64,000 nt of DNA from Edwardsiella tarda ATCC 15947 = NBRC 105688 (GCF_003113495.2 NZ_CP084506.1:2480001-2544000), one strand, 5' to 3'; positions 17,548 through 27,587 are shown, counted from the stretch's first letter. Numbers and translations are program-made. Notes: generated by a model from the sequence alone, not told the origin.

Positions 17548-19206
17548 TTAATCGTGGTAGACGATCTCGCCTTGCGGCTGGTAGTCGGCCGCCTTAATCG
17601 GCGAGTGACGCTGGATGTAATCCTTCAACACTTCGGCATCGACGAACCCGGTATTCACATAAGCAGGATGCTGAGTAACGTTAGGGTAGTCGTCGCCACC
17701 ACTGGCGTTAAAACTGAGCAATGCCAGACGGTAGGTCTTATCGGCGGCCAGCGGCTGTCCTTTGATCTTCACCTGGCTAACGCCCTGCTTGCCATCGGCG
17801 ATCAGACTGACATTGGCAAACTGAGCATAGGCACCGGAGTTGGGCTTCTTGTTCGCCACCATGCCCAGATATTTCTCCAGCTCGGCGCCTGTCATATCAA
17901 CATACGCCACGGTGTTACCAAACGGCTGCACCTTAAGGACATCCTTATAGCTGATGTCACCGCCAGCCATGGAATCACGTACGCCGCCGCCGCTCATCAC
18001 GCCCAGATCGGCTTGCGTCCGCTCCATCTGCGCCGCCAACAGTAGATGCCCCATATTCGTCTGCTCGAAACGCACCTTACTGCGATCGCCTTCCAGACGC
18101 CCCTCAACACGCCCGATCTTTACCCCTAAGGCGGCCTGTCCCTGCTCCTGGAACGGGGTTAACAACTGCAGCATCGCCGTATCCTGCGGGATCTGTTCGG
18201 TATAATAGATACGCTGCTTGGTTCCATCGGCCTGTTTCTCTTGCCGGCTCAGGTTGACGGGGATCAATTGATAATGTTGTAGGGTCAGCTCACCGTTACG
18301 GAAGGTGAAATCGGCCCGGCCGACATATTTCCCCCACTCATGTGCCTGGACGATCCAGGTGCCGTTCTGCCGATCTGGCGCGCAGGGCGTGCCCGGCACA
18401 TAATCGCTCTGCTTGCGATTCTCCGCCACCATACACACCGGATCCTGGGAGTGGCCGCCGACAATCATGTCCAGATATCCCGCCGGCAGGGCGCGCGCCA
18501 TCTCCACGTCGCCGGGCGCGTTCGAGCCATGGGCACCGTTGTCATAATGGCCCATATGCGTCGCGGCGATCACCACATCGGGCTTCTGCTGAGCGCGTAA
18601 TTGCTCCACCAGTTGGCGCGCTTCTGCCGCCGGTGGCCGGAACTCGATATTCTCCAGGTACTCCGGGTTACCGATCTTGGCCGTATCATCGGTGGTCAGG
18701 CCGATCACCGCGATGCGGATCCCCTGACGATCGAACATCTGATAGGGCTGGAACAGGCGCTTACCGCTGTCCTGGGCATAAATATTAGCCGATAACAGGG
18801 GGAACGTGGCCCACTTCTGCTGCTGGCGCAAGACACTCAGCGGATTGTCGAACTCATGGTTACCGATGGCCATGGCATCATAGCCCACCAGATTCATACC
18901 ACGAAAATCGGGTTCAGCGTCCTGCAAGTCGGACTCCGGCACCCCGGTATTGATATCACCACCAGACAGCAGCAGCACCGAGCCCCCCTTGGCGGCAATC
19001 TCGGCGCGCAGCCGATCGACCAAGGTCTTCTGTGCCGCCAGGCCATACTCCTCCTGGTCGTTCTGCCAGAAATGACCGTGATGGTCATTCGTGTGTAGTA
19101 TTGTCAGGTTATAGGTTTTATCTTTTTCCCACGCCAACGACCAGCCCGGCGCCATCGCCAGTGTCAGCGCCACGGCACAGGCTACCCCCCGATAAGTTAC
19201 TCTCAT
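17548..19206 (-). CDS. ushA: Periplasmic UDP-sugar hydrolase / 5'-nucleotidase UshA
   Basis: Hydrolyses UDP-sugars and 5'-nucleotides in the periplasm for nucleoside salvage. The 552-residue precursor has a signal peptide (VACAVALTLAMAPGWSLA), then the metallophosphatase motifs TILHTNDHHGHFW, LSGGDINTGVPESDL, GNHEFDNP and GGHSQDPVC. The C-terminal nucleotide-binding domain carries FNASGGDDYP. Two ATGs (19212, 19206) sit near AAGGAG; the second has the better 8-nt spacing. Adjacent ybaK matches E. coli, but the fimbrial cluster follows upstream instead of fsr and ybaL. Confidence 0.96.
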   Translation of the reverse strand: MRVTYRGVACAVALTLAMAPGWSLAWEKDKTYNLTILHTNDHHGHFWQNDQEEYGLAAQKTLVDRLRAEIAAKGGSVLLLSGGDINTGVPESDLQDAEPDFRGMNLVGYDAMAIGNHEFDNPLSVLRQQQKWATFPLLSANIYAQDSGKRLFQPYQMFDRQGIRIAVIGLTTDDTAKIGNPEYLENIEFRPPAAEARQLVEQLRAQQKPDVVIAATHMGHYDNGAHGSNAPGDVEMARALPAGYLDMIVGGHSQDPVCMVAENRKQSDYVPGTPCAPDRQNGTWIVQAHEWGKYVGRADFTFRNGELTLQHYQLIPVNLSRQEKQADGTKQRIYYTEQIPQDTAMLQLLTPFQEQGQAALGVKIGRVEGRLEGDRSKVRFEQTNMGHLLLAAQMERTQADLGVMSGGGVRDSMAGGDISYKDVLKVQPFGNTVAYVDMTGAELEKYLGMVANKKPNSGAYAQFANVSLIADGKQGVSQVKIKGQPLAADKTYRLALLSFNASGGDDYPNVTQHPAYVNTGFVDAEVLKDYIQRHSPIKAADYQPQGEIVYHD

Positions 19207-19445
19207 TGCCATCTCTCCTTGTCGCGATAACGAGCCATCCATGCCTGACTGCCTACGAACAGGAATAAGATAGCGAACGCCGCTATTTTAACCTGAGTTA
19301 AGCCACGCTTATGCCGATATATCAGTCAGTTATTGTGATGAGTATCACTTAATAGGCGATTGGGTATACACCGCGGGTCAGTACGGAGACAGACGCGAGA
19401 AGAGGAGGTGAACAAGCTAGCGGCGCACGGGGGCGCCGCTAGCGA

Positions 19446-20516
19446 TTATTTGAAGGTAATATCGACGTTGGCCGTCGCGTGGAACTTACCGGCCTTAGGT
19501 CGGTCGGTCAGCCACTTCAGATTGGCAACGAAGTTCTCACTGACTTCATGCTGCTTGTCGTGTAACTTCCGGCCGAAGTCGACATTGGTCTGCAGCGGAA
19601 TCGGCTGCGAGGGATCACTCGCCTTACTCAGAAAGATCCCCACGCCAGGAGCGGTATCGGGCAGGATCAACGTGCGATCGCTGACATCTGGCTTCAGGGT
19701 ACTGAAGCTCGCCTGCAACTGCTGGCCGCCGCACTGGCCACCCAGCAATTTCGCCGTAATGGTAAAGGGCTGCTGAGCGGCGATCACCCCTGGGCGTGCC
19801 TTGGCGGCGCTGAGCGTACCAAAGTTGATGCTATTGCCGCCGTTGGTTTGCACATTAATCTGCGGGTTGCAGTGGATCACCCGGATCTTATCCAAACCGG
19901 AGATGTAAGCATTGAAGTTCCCATTGGGACGCGCATCCAGCCCCCCAACACCATCCACCTGAAACAGCGACGGCAATCCCAACGCGGGGAAATCCCCTGG
20001 TGGCGGAGGGAGACCGGTCGCCTTGATATAGACCGAATAGCTGACGGTTAACGTACGTGGCCGGGCATATCCCCAACTGTCGGTCGAAGTCCCTTCACCC
20101 AGATCTGGCCCACTCGGCCGATTACCGCTCTGCCGCAGGTTAACGTTGTCATAGTCGATCCCGTTAATCGATACACCGATCGCCAAGGAGCGATGCAAAT
20201 TACCGAAGGCACTACGTGGATTCCAGTAGATATAAGCATGCTCCCCCCGCCCCGTATTCCAGTTATCCCAGCAAGTCAGGGTCGTCGTGAAGTTCCGCGA
20301 GCGCCAAATCAGGTTACCCGCGCTAAAATCGGATGCCGATAGAATGATCGGCTGGCCGATATCAATCAGTTGGGTAATATCACCGATCGGATAACGGCTC
20401 CAGGCATAGCTTCCCTCACGACAGGAGAGCGCGGAGGCCTGGCGGCTAAAACTTAGCCCCATGAAGATCACCAGAGCCAACAGCAGGAACCGTCTCACGG
20501 TTATCGTTATCGTCAT
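19446..20516 (-). CDS. Two-domain fimbrial tip adhesin / minor subunit
   Basis: A 356-residue exported protein: signal peptide to about Ala29, then a roughly 190-residue N-terminal domain with an early cysteine pair (LSCREGSY, LTCWDNWN). A proline-rich hinge (LPPPPGDFPALGLP) leads to a pilin domain from about residue 230 with Cys pair HCNPQ / GGQCGGQ. The C-terminal beta strand ANVDITFK is of the donor-strand type. This layout is that of FimH-like tip adhesins, which are usually about 300 residues. The lectin domain is not recognisably FimH, so the receptor is unknown. Last gene of the leftward operon, 9 bp after the usher. Confidence 0.85.
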   Translation of the reverse strand: MTITITVRRFLLLALVIFMGLSFSRQASALSCREGSYAWSRYPIGDITQLIDIGQPIILSASDFSAGNLIWRSRNFTTTLTCWDNWNTGRGEHAYIYWNPRSAFGNLHRSLAIGVSINGIDYDNVNLRQSGNRPSGPDLGEGTSTDSWGYARPRTLTVSYSVYIKATGLPPPPGDFPALGLPSLFQVDGVGGLDARPNGNFNAYISGLDKIRVIHCNPQINVQTNGGNSINFGTLSAAKARPGVIAAQQPFTITAKLLGGQCGGQQLQASFSTLKPDVSDRTLILPDTAPGVGIFLSKASDPSQPIPLQTNVDFGRKLHDKQHEVSENFVANLKWLTDRPKAGKFHATANVDITFK

Positions 20517-20525
20517 ACTGTCACC

Positions 20526-23135
20526 TTACTGAGTCTGACAGGAAAGGGTTAATTCTTGGTAACCGGCCGTTTTCCCCTGTGGGGGGAGATCATGCGGCAA
20601 CGGTAATACGCACTGCTGATCCGGTTGGTTCCCCCAACGGAGGGTCAGCTTTTCACCCGGCTGGACACCGGAAACATACAAATCACCATTCATGCCAACC
20701 GTACCGCTATTGCGCCCCTGCTGGTTGAAGACGCTGGCGCCCACCGCCGGATAGCCCCCCTGCGCCAGGCGACTATGAATTAACAGACTCACGCCGTAGA
20801 AGGTATCGAAGCGTACCCGCACGATCGCTTTCTCCGTCGGCACCACCTGTTTACTGGCGACAGGCACATCCAAACCCGGTTGGAAGTCTTGGGTATGCAA
20901 CGACACGGCATTGAAGCGGTAAGGCGTCGCCGACGGGACCACGGCGTAACCAAAGGGATCGATGCTTACCCCACTCTGGTTGTCGACACGCACGCCATGA
21001 GCATGTTTCGCTTCGACCAAAATTATCGTGTTCTGCAACGGTTGCGACAGGGTGACGCCCCCGGCGTGGAGCAATACCCCGCCGGACGCGCCTAACCCCA
21101 CCTGGTTGTAGCTGTTGCTATAGCTATAGCTGCCGTCCAGGTTGCCGTAAGCGCCGTGATAATTCAGATTCAACGCACTGCTCTGGCCGCCCGACTCACT
21201 GTGACCGGTGGTCACGGAGTAACTCATGCGCTGATCATCCAGCAACGTACCACTGACGCCGGCGTTATAGCTGTCGCCCCCCTGGCGGCTATGCGCGCCG
21301 CTGAAGTTCAGCGAGACTGAGCGATTGTCACGTCCCCAGCTCAAGGGAATAGAGACGGAGAGGTTGATGCTGCGATCGGCATAACCGTACTGGCTGCGCG
21401 TATCCTGAAGATAGAGCCCATAGCTGATGCTACGGAACGCATCGTTATACCCCAACTGGATGGTACGATCGCGACCACCGCCGCCCCAGTAAGTCTGGCT
21501 ACTAATATTGGCGTACAGCATTGCCCCCTGCCACAGCTGCTGGTTAATGGAGACATCTAACCGCTCCCGCTTGTTGGCATAGCGCGTGGTGTACACCCGA
21601 TGCTGGTTACGGCTGTCCAGATCGGCGATCCCAGTCTGTGGCTTGCTCGGATCGTAATAACTGTTCTCGTAGATCCCCTGGCGCCAACGACTACGCTCCT
21701 CTACCGCATCGGAGAAGTCATAATAGCCAGAGGTAGCGTAGCGGTAACCCGCCAGCTGTACGTTGGTTCCTAACTGGTTGAGGGACTTAGAATAAAGGAA
21801 GCGGTAGCTCTGCCCACGAGCCCGATCGCCGTTCGCTAACGCGGTATCGGAATAGGCCGCATCGAAAGAGATCGCCCCCCACTCCCCCATGTTTTTCGCG
21901 ATGCCGAGAGCCGCAGAACGGTAGTTTTGTCCCACGAGCACCCCACCATAGGGCGTCAAACCATAGGCCATACCACGCGCGACGGTTCCTTGCAGAAAAC
22001 TCGGCGTATAGGTCGTACTGCCATTTTGGTAGCGCCCCGCCGTCACCTGATAGTTCCAGATCCCCTCACGCAACATATTCGCTACCGAGGAGTAGGACAC
22101 GGTGAAATGCTTACGCGTACCATCCGCCTCATTTACCGTGACCTGAAGATCGCCGTTATTAGAGTGTGGATAGATATCACGGATCTCAAAGGGGCCTGGC
22201 GCCACGTTAGTGCTATAAATGACGTAGCCGTTCTGGCGAATCTCCACACGCGCGTTAGTCGCCGCCACGCCGCGTACCACCGGCGCATAACCGCGTAGGC
22301 TTTCGGGCAACATATCATCGACGCTGGAAAGTTGGGCACCACGAAACTGGATACTATTAAACACCGTGTTGTTGGTACTCGCCTGGCCCAATTCCAAGCG
22401 GCTACGCCACGCGGGAATATCGGTCTCCGCCCACGTAGCGATATTGTCCCACTGCGTCGACTGGCCACTGACTTTATTCATCGTCATGTTATTACGCAGA
22501 CGCCAGTTCCACAGGTTGAGACCATTATTCAAAGCCAGAAAGGTATACTCGCTGTTCTCGCCACCCGGATTATGATTCGCGTTACGGTTATAATTCAGGT
22601 TGTAGTTGCTGAAGGCGGCGTTGATCCCCTGATCGTACAAAGTATGTGAAATGGCCCCACGCGCCTGTTCGGCTAACAGTACCTGCGGTATAGAGAGATC
22701 GATCTGTTGAATCGCCGGATCGAACGACACACTCGCGCCCGGCAATGTCGCCGAGACGTCGACGCAGCTGCCCGGTTTTAACGAATCCGGCAGTTTAACG
22801 CCATAGTTAAGCAGATCCTCGACCGTCAGGCAGGGTTGGCTCGCGCCTCCCGCCTTGGCGACGAAACGCACGTCCTTATTATCGACCTGCTGTTTGTTCA
22901 GATAGATGGCAAAAGGATATTTTCCCGGTGGCAAGGCATTGCCCTCGGCAACGGCCTGAGCGGCATCAATATTCTCGCTGCCATGAACGAAAGACATGTT
23001 GAACTCGGCACGCGCCGTCGCGCTACACAGCAACGACAACGTACTGGCAGAGATGGCCAGACGCACCCAGCGCGCCACATCCGTCCTCTGTTGTCTTAGC
23101 TGTTTCTGTTGCACTACTCCACCCCTTTTTATCAC
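20526..23135 (-). CDS. Fimbrial outer-membrane usher
   Basis: An 869-residue FimD/PapC-type usher forming the outer-membrane assembly pore. After an N-terminal basic leader and signal-like segment (LAISASTLSLLCSATARA) comes the chaperone-binding FNMSFVHGSENIDA. The beta-barrel and plug follow, with SVDDMLPESLRGYAPVVRGVA and GPFEIRDIYPHSNNGDLQVTVNEADG, and the C-terminal domains have NQQGRNSGTVGMNGDLYVSGV. The start overlaps the chaperone stop by 4 bp (ATGA), indicating coupled translation. Confidence 0.95.
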   Translation of the reverse strand: MIKRGGVVQQKQLRQQRTDVARWVRLAISASTLSLLCSATARAEFNMSFVHGSENIDAAQAVAEGNALPPGKYPFAIYLNKQQVDNKDVRFVAKAGGASQPCLTVEDLLNYGVKLPDSLKPGSCVDVSATLPGASVSFDPAIQQIDLSIPQVLLAEQARGAISHTLYDQGINAAFSNYNLNYNRNANHNPGGENSEYTFLALNNGLNLWNWRLRNNMTMNKVSGQSTQWDNIATWAETDIPAWRSRLELGQASTNNTVFNSIQFRGAQLSSVDDMLPESLRGYAPVVRGVAATNARVEIRQNGYVIYSTNVAPGPFEIRDIYPHSNNGDLQVTVNEADGTRKHFTVSYSSVANMLREGIWNYQVTAGRYQNGSTTYTPSFLQGTVARGMAYGLTPYGGVLVGQNYRSAALGIAKNMGEWGAISFDAAYSDTALANGDRARGQSYRFLYSKSLNQLGTNVQLAGYRYATSGYYDFSDAVEERSRWRQGIYENSYYDPSKPQTGIADLDSRNQHRVYTTRYANKRERLDVSINQQLWQGAMLYANISSQTYWGGGGRDRTIQLGYNDAFRSISYGLYLQDTRSQYGYADRSINLSVSIPLSWGRDNRSVSLNFSGAHSRQGGDSYNAGVSGTLLDDQRMSYSVTTGHSESGGQSSALNLNYHGAYGNLDGSYSYSNSYNQVGLGASGGVLLHAGGVTLSQPLQNTIILVEAKHAHGVRVDNQSGVSIDPFGYAVVPSATPYRFNAVSLHTQDFQPGLDVPVASKQVVPTEKAIVRVRFDTFYGVSLLIHSRLAQGGYPAVGASVFNQQGRNSGTVGMNGDLYVSGVQPGEKLTLRWGNQPDQQCVLPLPHDLPPQGKTAGYQELTLSCQTQ

Positions 23136-23818
23136 TGAACAGACGCGTTTTTAACTTCGCTACGACCCCCAAAATCATTGATATAGCTAAAAGAGATCGT
23201 ATTTCCGATGTGCACTCCTGCTGGAATAGCAATGGCCAAACGGCCATGTGGATCCACCATGTTGGCTTCGATATCGATAGGCTTACCGTTACTGCCTTGC
23301 AGGTGAATAGTGCCGAAAGTGATATGCAAGGGTCCCGGGTTAATCGCCACCAGCTGATTACCTGACTTCTGCCAGCGCAGTTGCTGTACCTGTTGAGGCA
23401 AGGTGGTATTCAAGCCACTGGGGCGGTAGAACAATTTAATGCGCGTACGCACCGCAACCTGTAATACATTGTCTTGTTTGGGTGCGGGCGGAATCTCCTG
23501 CACATTCACCCATAGCAATGTTTCTTTATCTTGCGGAAAACCCTGACCGGAATAGATGAAGCGTAATATTGCCGATTTTTGCGCATCCAGTTTTACGATC
23601 GGTGGAACCACCACCATCGGTAATTTACTGCTGGCCTTACTGCTATCACCTTGATCCAGCCAAGTTTGCACCATGTAGGCATCTTGACTGTCATTATGGA
23701 TCGGCAACGATGCAGATTTTTCTCCGCCATTATAAATCACACGAGTGGCATCGACCTGAATACCGGCCTGGGCGCTACAAGCCCAAGTCAGCAATAATGC
23801 GGCAATTAATTTCTTCAT
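23132..23818 (-). CDS. Periplasmic fimbrial chaperone
   Basis: A 228-residue PapD/FimC-type chaperone: signal peptide MKKLIAALLLTWACSAQA, strand A1 GIQVDATRVIYNGGEKSASL, the conserved LWVNVQEIPP G1-adjacent motif near residue 105, and IKLFYRP with the subunit-anchoring lysine. It donates its G1 strand to pilus subunits until the usher. Located between the major subunit and the usher in the leftward operon. Confidence 0.95.
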   Translation of the reverse strand: MKKLIAALLLTWACSAQAGIQVDATRVIYNGGEKSASLPIHNDSQDAYMVQTWLDQGDSSKASSKLPMVVVPPIVKLDAQKSAILRFIYSGQGFPQDKETLLWVNVQEIPPAPKQDNVLQVAVRTRIKLFYRPSGLNTTLPQQVQQLRWQKSGNQLVAINPGPLHITFGTIHLQGSNGKPIDIEANMVDPHGRLAIAIPAGVHIGNTISFSYINDFGGRSEVKNASVQ

Positions 23819-23865
23819 TTTATTCCTTATACAGACCTTCCTTGGCCTCGTATGACAATAAATGA

Positions 23866-24399
23866 TTATTTATATTCGATGGTGAACGGGCTGGTCGCGT
23901 TAGCCAGACCGGCGGTAACCGTATCGGCGTAAGAGCGATAACGCGCTTGCAAATTGAAGACAGCCTTCTTATCACCAACAACTTTCACCGTCGGTTCCTC
24001 ACCTGTCGCCTTGTTAGCAATGGCAAAATGCTTACCATTAATATCGGTGATCTCGATACCGAGCCCTTGTGCCGCGGCGGTAGAACCGTCACCACTGACC
24101 GCCAGCAAATCGGGATGCCCTGCGACGGTGTTACCGTCGAAACGCACGGTATAAGTCCCCGGCTCACACTGTTCCAGGTTAATCTGGAAGGCCTTAGAGG
24201 CAGATTTATCACCGATCGCCTTAAACGCGGAGGTCGGATACTTGCCCAGGTATACGTCGATATTTTTTGAATCACCACTCACCTGACAAGTAGAGTTAAT
24301 GATTTCACCGGTAAAATTAACAGTACCGTTGGCGGCGCTGACCTGACCACTCATCACGCTAGCGCTCAGGGCCATAACAGGCAGTAAAATCTTTTTCAT
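23866..24399 (-). CDS. Major fimbrial subunit (FimA-type pilin)
   Basis: A 177-residue pilin with signal peptide ending VSAA, a donor-strand-like start NGTVNFTGEII, the Cys pair NSTCQVSG / LEQCEPGTY, and the C-terminal PFTIEYK strand. The frame is open further upstream, but ATG 24399 has GGAGTG seven bases before and begins a proper signal sequence. First gene of a subunit-chaperone-usher-adhesin operon, an order like the etfABCD cluster described in Edwardsiella tarda (from memory, not checked). A long AT-rich region upstream suggests H-NS/Hha silencing. Confidence 0.92.
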   Translation of the reverse strand: MKKILLPVMALSASVMSGQVSAANGTVNFTGEIINSTCQVSGDSKNIDVYLGKYPTSAFKAIGDKSASKAFQINLEQCEPGTYTVRFDGNTVAGHPDLLAVSGDGSTAAAQGLGIEITDINGKHFAIANKATGEEPTVKVVGDKKAVFNLQARYRSYADTVTAGLANATSPFTIEYK

Positions 24400-25064
24400 G
24401 CTGGCACTCCATTTATAGAATAAAACATCCACGCACACCTGCTGTACGGAATGAGGATGAACGAACTTCTCGTATAAAATATTACGAGTGTAGCCATAGG
24501 GCTCCACGATTAATAAATCACACGTTATCGATAGAGAGGAAATCAGGCGGTGTAGCTAGTTTCTTTTATAAAAATTAAATAGCCCGACTTCCCTATATAG
24601 AGATGGCGGATTAAGACACTACTTATTACTCACTATTTTATATACCCGTAGCCGTAGTTAAGCGTAATTTCTTAATACTAAATTAATTAAATGATAAATC
24701 TTGCACAAAGGTTAATTGTCACCTGATAGACAGTAAAATCGATAAAATAGATAACTAATTTTAATTTGATTGATTTTTATGGTATGCGGTTAAGGCGCAT
24801 TTTAATTCACGCGAACATATCTCCTATCTTTTTGTTTTATAGTTGATTTTTATATTGTATGACTTATTAGTAAGCAGTCGAATATGCGCTAAATCTCACG
24901 TTGCAGAAAGTGAAAAGGTGTATTCCGGTTAGAGAAATGGTTGATCATTGACCATTTTTACGCAATTCTTGACCAAATCGCGTTACCGCTCTCCCTTGCG
25001 TTATCGGAGAAGCCCGTTCCCCAAAGAGATCATACAAGCCGGCCCTTCTATTGAAGATAGACGA
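24400..25064. other. AT-rich non-coding leader of the fimbrial operon
   Basis: About 665 bases between the fimbrial operon and the gsk terminator, strongly AT-rich against GC-rich neighbours, with no credible ORF. It contains an inverted repeat CTCGTA-8-TACGAG at 24469-24488 and a TGGT/ACCA dyad at 24938-24954. No long inverted repeats or recombinase gene were found, so an invertible fim switch is not supported. The composition suits H-NS-type silencing. Confidence 0.55.
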
Positions 25065-25065
25065 T

Positions 25066-25091
25066 AAAAAAACGCCGGCAATAAGCCGGCG
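25066..25091 (-). terminator. Rho-independent terminator of gsk
   Basis: On the minus strand a stem CGCCGGC / GCCGGCG with a 5-nt loop is followed by seven T residues, 45 bases after the gsk stop. Confidence 0.9.
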
Positions 25092-25135
25092 TCTGTCGTT
25101 ATTCTCGCTCCATCACTCCATAACGGAGCATTCTC

Positions 25136-26437
25136 TTAGCGTTCCCAGTAAGACTCTTCCAGGCTATCTTCGCGCTCGGGCAAGCCACGCGTCAGGCGCG
25201 GCGAGTGTTGATTGAGTACTTGGTAGCTAACACGGTTAGCATATTTACACACCTGCGCCAGTGATGAATAGGTCAGATAGCTGCGCTGATGCTTACTGGA
25301 GTTCGGTACGTTGGTACGGTGGAACTCGTTCGCCGCAATATCATGCAACAACGCGGAAAGCGCACCATCCCCGGCACCGTTGGTATTCATGATCTTCTCT
25401 GGCCCGCCCATATAGGGAGCAATATGGGAGTAAATGCGGCATGGCGACTCGCACATGCTACGGCGCATCGCCCGGCTGAACTCATACAGATTGAACTCCG
25501 GGATCACCCCCGGCAGCAGCGGATGCTGGGTCTTACGCTTACCGTCTTCCTCGGTATAACCCGCCATATACAACCCAACCGGCCCGGCGGTACACAACAC
25601 CAGATCGACCCACTCCAGCGCCTTATCGGAGGCCGCCAACGGATCGGACAATCCGGTCAGCTCCAGGGCTTCCTCTTCATTCATCGCCACGATGGTGACA
25701 TGTTCACGCAGGAAATCGCGCCAGAATTGAGGATCGTCGGCGATGACGTATTTCGTTCCCAGGGTCAACACCACCGGGACCTGATGCTTCTTGGCGTAGG
25801 CGATGGCTTGCATGGTCGCGTCACGCATCGGCTCACCCGGTTTGCAACGTACCAGGTAGGCGGTCAATACCAACGCCGAGGCGCCAGCGATCACCGACTC
25901 GGGAATACTCTCCGGCCGGAGCTGATTCATCATCCCCGGACTGATGGCAAAAGTGCGCTCGCCATTATCGCTGATCAGCGTAAAACAACGGCCAATCGGA
26001 CCATTCACCCCTTGCAGATGATCCAGATCGGTACGACTGGAGGTATTGCACAGGTAACGGTAGGCATAACTGCCGATCTTCACGTTCTCGCACATCACGC
26101 CCAGCAGCACCGAACGGTCGTCAGCCAAGACGGAGTAGTTATGCAGGGTATTGCCGATGGTGCCGCCAGCGAACTCATGGGTGATCAGGTCATTGGCGCA
26201 CAGCTCTTGGTACAACGCCTCCGCCACCTCATCCTCGATCACCAGCGAGTGTCCTTTACTTAAGTGATAACGGGCGATGAAGGCCTCATCCACTTTGGCC
26301 TCGATATCGACCAGCGTCTGGTCGATGCCGACCACATAGGCTTTATCAATTTCATTGTGCTGCGTATTCTGTAGCAGCGGATCGCGGGCGTTGACCGGGA
26401 AATAGTGTTTGGACTTGCGTTGACCGGGGAATTTCAT
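25136..26437 (-). CDS. gsk: Inosine-guanosine kinase Gsk
   Basis: PfkB/ribokinase-family enzyme that phosphorylates inosine and guanosine in purine salvage. The 433-residue product begins MKFPGQRKSKHYFPVNARDPL, like E. coli Gsk (434), with HEFAGGTIGNTLHNYSVLAD near residue 85 and the anion-hole motif MNTNGAGDGALSALLHD near residue 355. The frame extends 15 codons upstream but family start and length favour 26437. Next to hemH as in E. coli except that aes is missing. Confidence 0.95.
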   Translation of the reverse strand: MKFPGQRKSKHYFPVNARDPLLQNTQHNEIDKAYVVGIDQTLVDIEAKVDEAFIARYHLSKGHSLVIEDEVAEALYQELCANDLITHEFAGGTIGNTLHNYSVLADDRSVLLGVMCENVKIGSYAYRYLCNTSSRTDLDHLQGVNGPIGRCFTLISDNGERTFAISPGMMNQLRPESIPESVIAGASALVLTAYLVRCKPGEPMRDATMQAIAYAKKHQVPVVLTLGTKYVIADDPQFWRDFLREHVTIVAMNEEEALELTGLSDPLAASDKALEWVDLVLCTAGPVGLYMAGYTEEDGKRKTQHPLLPGVIPEFNLYEFSRAMRRSMCESPCRIYSHIAPYMGGPEKIMNTNGAGDGALSALLHDIAANEFHRTNVPNSSKHQRSYLTYSSLAQVCKYANRVSYQVLNQHSPRLTRGLPEREDSLEESYWER

Positions 26438-26510
26438 CTGTGTTATCGGCAAAAAGAAAAAGGGAGCCTGCAAGAATAGCACACTCCCTCAGTCGTCGTC
26501 AGCGACCATC

Positions 26511-27488
26511 CTACTCGACGCTCGGTGAGAGCCACGCCGCGACTAATTGCTGTAGCAGATCGATCTGCGATGCATCATCATTCAGCGCTGGAATATAAGA
26601 GAATTGATGCCCGCCGGCAGCAAGGAAAGTCTGGCGATTCTGCTCATCGATCTCTTCCAGCGTCTCCAGACAGTCGGCGGCGAAACCCGGGCAGATCACT
26701 TGAAGGTGCTTAACCCCCTCGCCGGCGAGGGTCGCAACCGTCTCGTCCGTATAGGGAGTCAGCCAAGGTTCGCGGCCGAAGCGAGACTGGAAGCTGATGG
26801 CATACTGCGCAGGCGCAAGCCCCAATTCTGCCACCACCGCCAACGTAGTCGCCCGGCAACGCTGTGGGTAATCATCGCCCTCATCGGCATAGCGTTGGGG
26901 GATACCATGATAGGAGAACAACAGCTTATCCGGCTGGCCATGCTCGGCGAAGCTGTGACGAATACGTTGGCACAACGCGGCGATATAGGCCGGATGCTCG
27001 GCATAGTCACGCACGAAGGTGAGCGCCGGCATGCGCCGTTGCTGCGCGATCCAGGCAGCCACGCCATCGAATACCGCGGCGCTGGTCGAACAGGAGTACT
27101 GGGGATAGAGTGGGATCACCAGCAGCCGCGTCACGCCGGCCTCATTCAATGCCGTCAGGGCGCTCGCCAGCGATGGCTCACCATAACTCATCCCTAAGGC
27201 GACGGGAATCGACTCACCCAGGCGAGCCTGCAACGCAGCGCATTGACGCTGGCTATAGACCAGCAAGGGCGATCCCTGCTCGGTCCAGATGGATTGGTAG
27301 AGACGCGCGACACGTGGCGCGCGCCGCGGCAGGATCAGACCATGCAGCAATGGCTGCCACTGCCAGGCAGGCAGATCGACCACCCGTCTGTCGCTGAGAA
27401 ACTCCGCCAGATAGCGCTTCACCGCCGCCGGCGTTGCAGCCGATGGCGTCCCCAGATTAACCAGTAATACCCCTTGTTTTTCCGCCAT
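26511..27488 (-). CDS. hemH: Ferrochelatase HemH
   Basis: Inserts Fe2+ into protoporphyrin IX, the last step of haem synthesis, at the inner membrane face. The 325-residue product has [22 protein letters not shown], the catalytic His in [21 protein letters not shown] and the C-terminal [15 protein letters not shown]. The open frame continues 82 codons upstream into the adk-hemH gap, but ATG 27488 after GAGGGCC matches the family N terminus. Confidence 0.95.
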   Translation of the reverse strand: MAEKQGVLLVNLGTPSAATPAAVKRYLAEFLSDRRVVDLPAWQWQPLLHGLILPRRAPRVARLYQSIWTEQGSPLLVYSQRQCAALQARLGESIPVALGMSYGEPSLASALTALNEAGVTRLLVIPLYPQYSCSTSAAVFDGVAAWIAQQRRMPALTFVRDYAEHPAYIAALCQRIRHSFAEHGQPDKLLFSYHGIPQRYADEGDDYPQRCRATTLAVVAELGLAPAQYAISFQSRFGREPWLTPYTDETVATLAGEGVKHLQVICPGFAADCLETLEEIDEQNRQTFLAAGGHQFSYIPALNDDASQIDLLQQLVAAWLSPSVE

Positions 27489-27587
27489 ACGGCCCTCGTT
27501 GACTGCAATGTCGATAAGGCTATTGTAAAGCATCCTGCGCGCGCCCCCACCAATCGCTGGCATTGGTCGTATAGCTAAGTCGTGGCG

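Noticed and set aside
24938..24954. TGGT/ACCA dyad as another FadR-type operator
   Set aside because: Only the outer four bases of each arm match and the interior differs from the 15021 and 15284 sites; position far from any start codon.
24400..25064. Possible invertible fim switch upstream of the pilin gene
   Set aside because: No pair of inverted repeats several hundred bases apart was found by reading, and no FimB/FimE-like recombinase is in the window.
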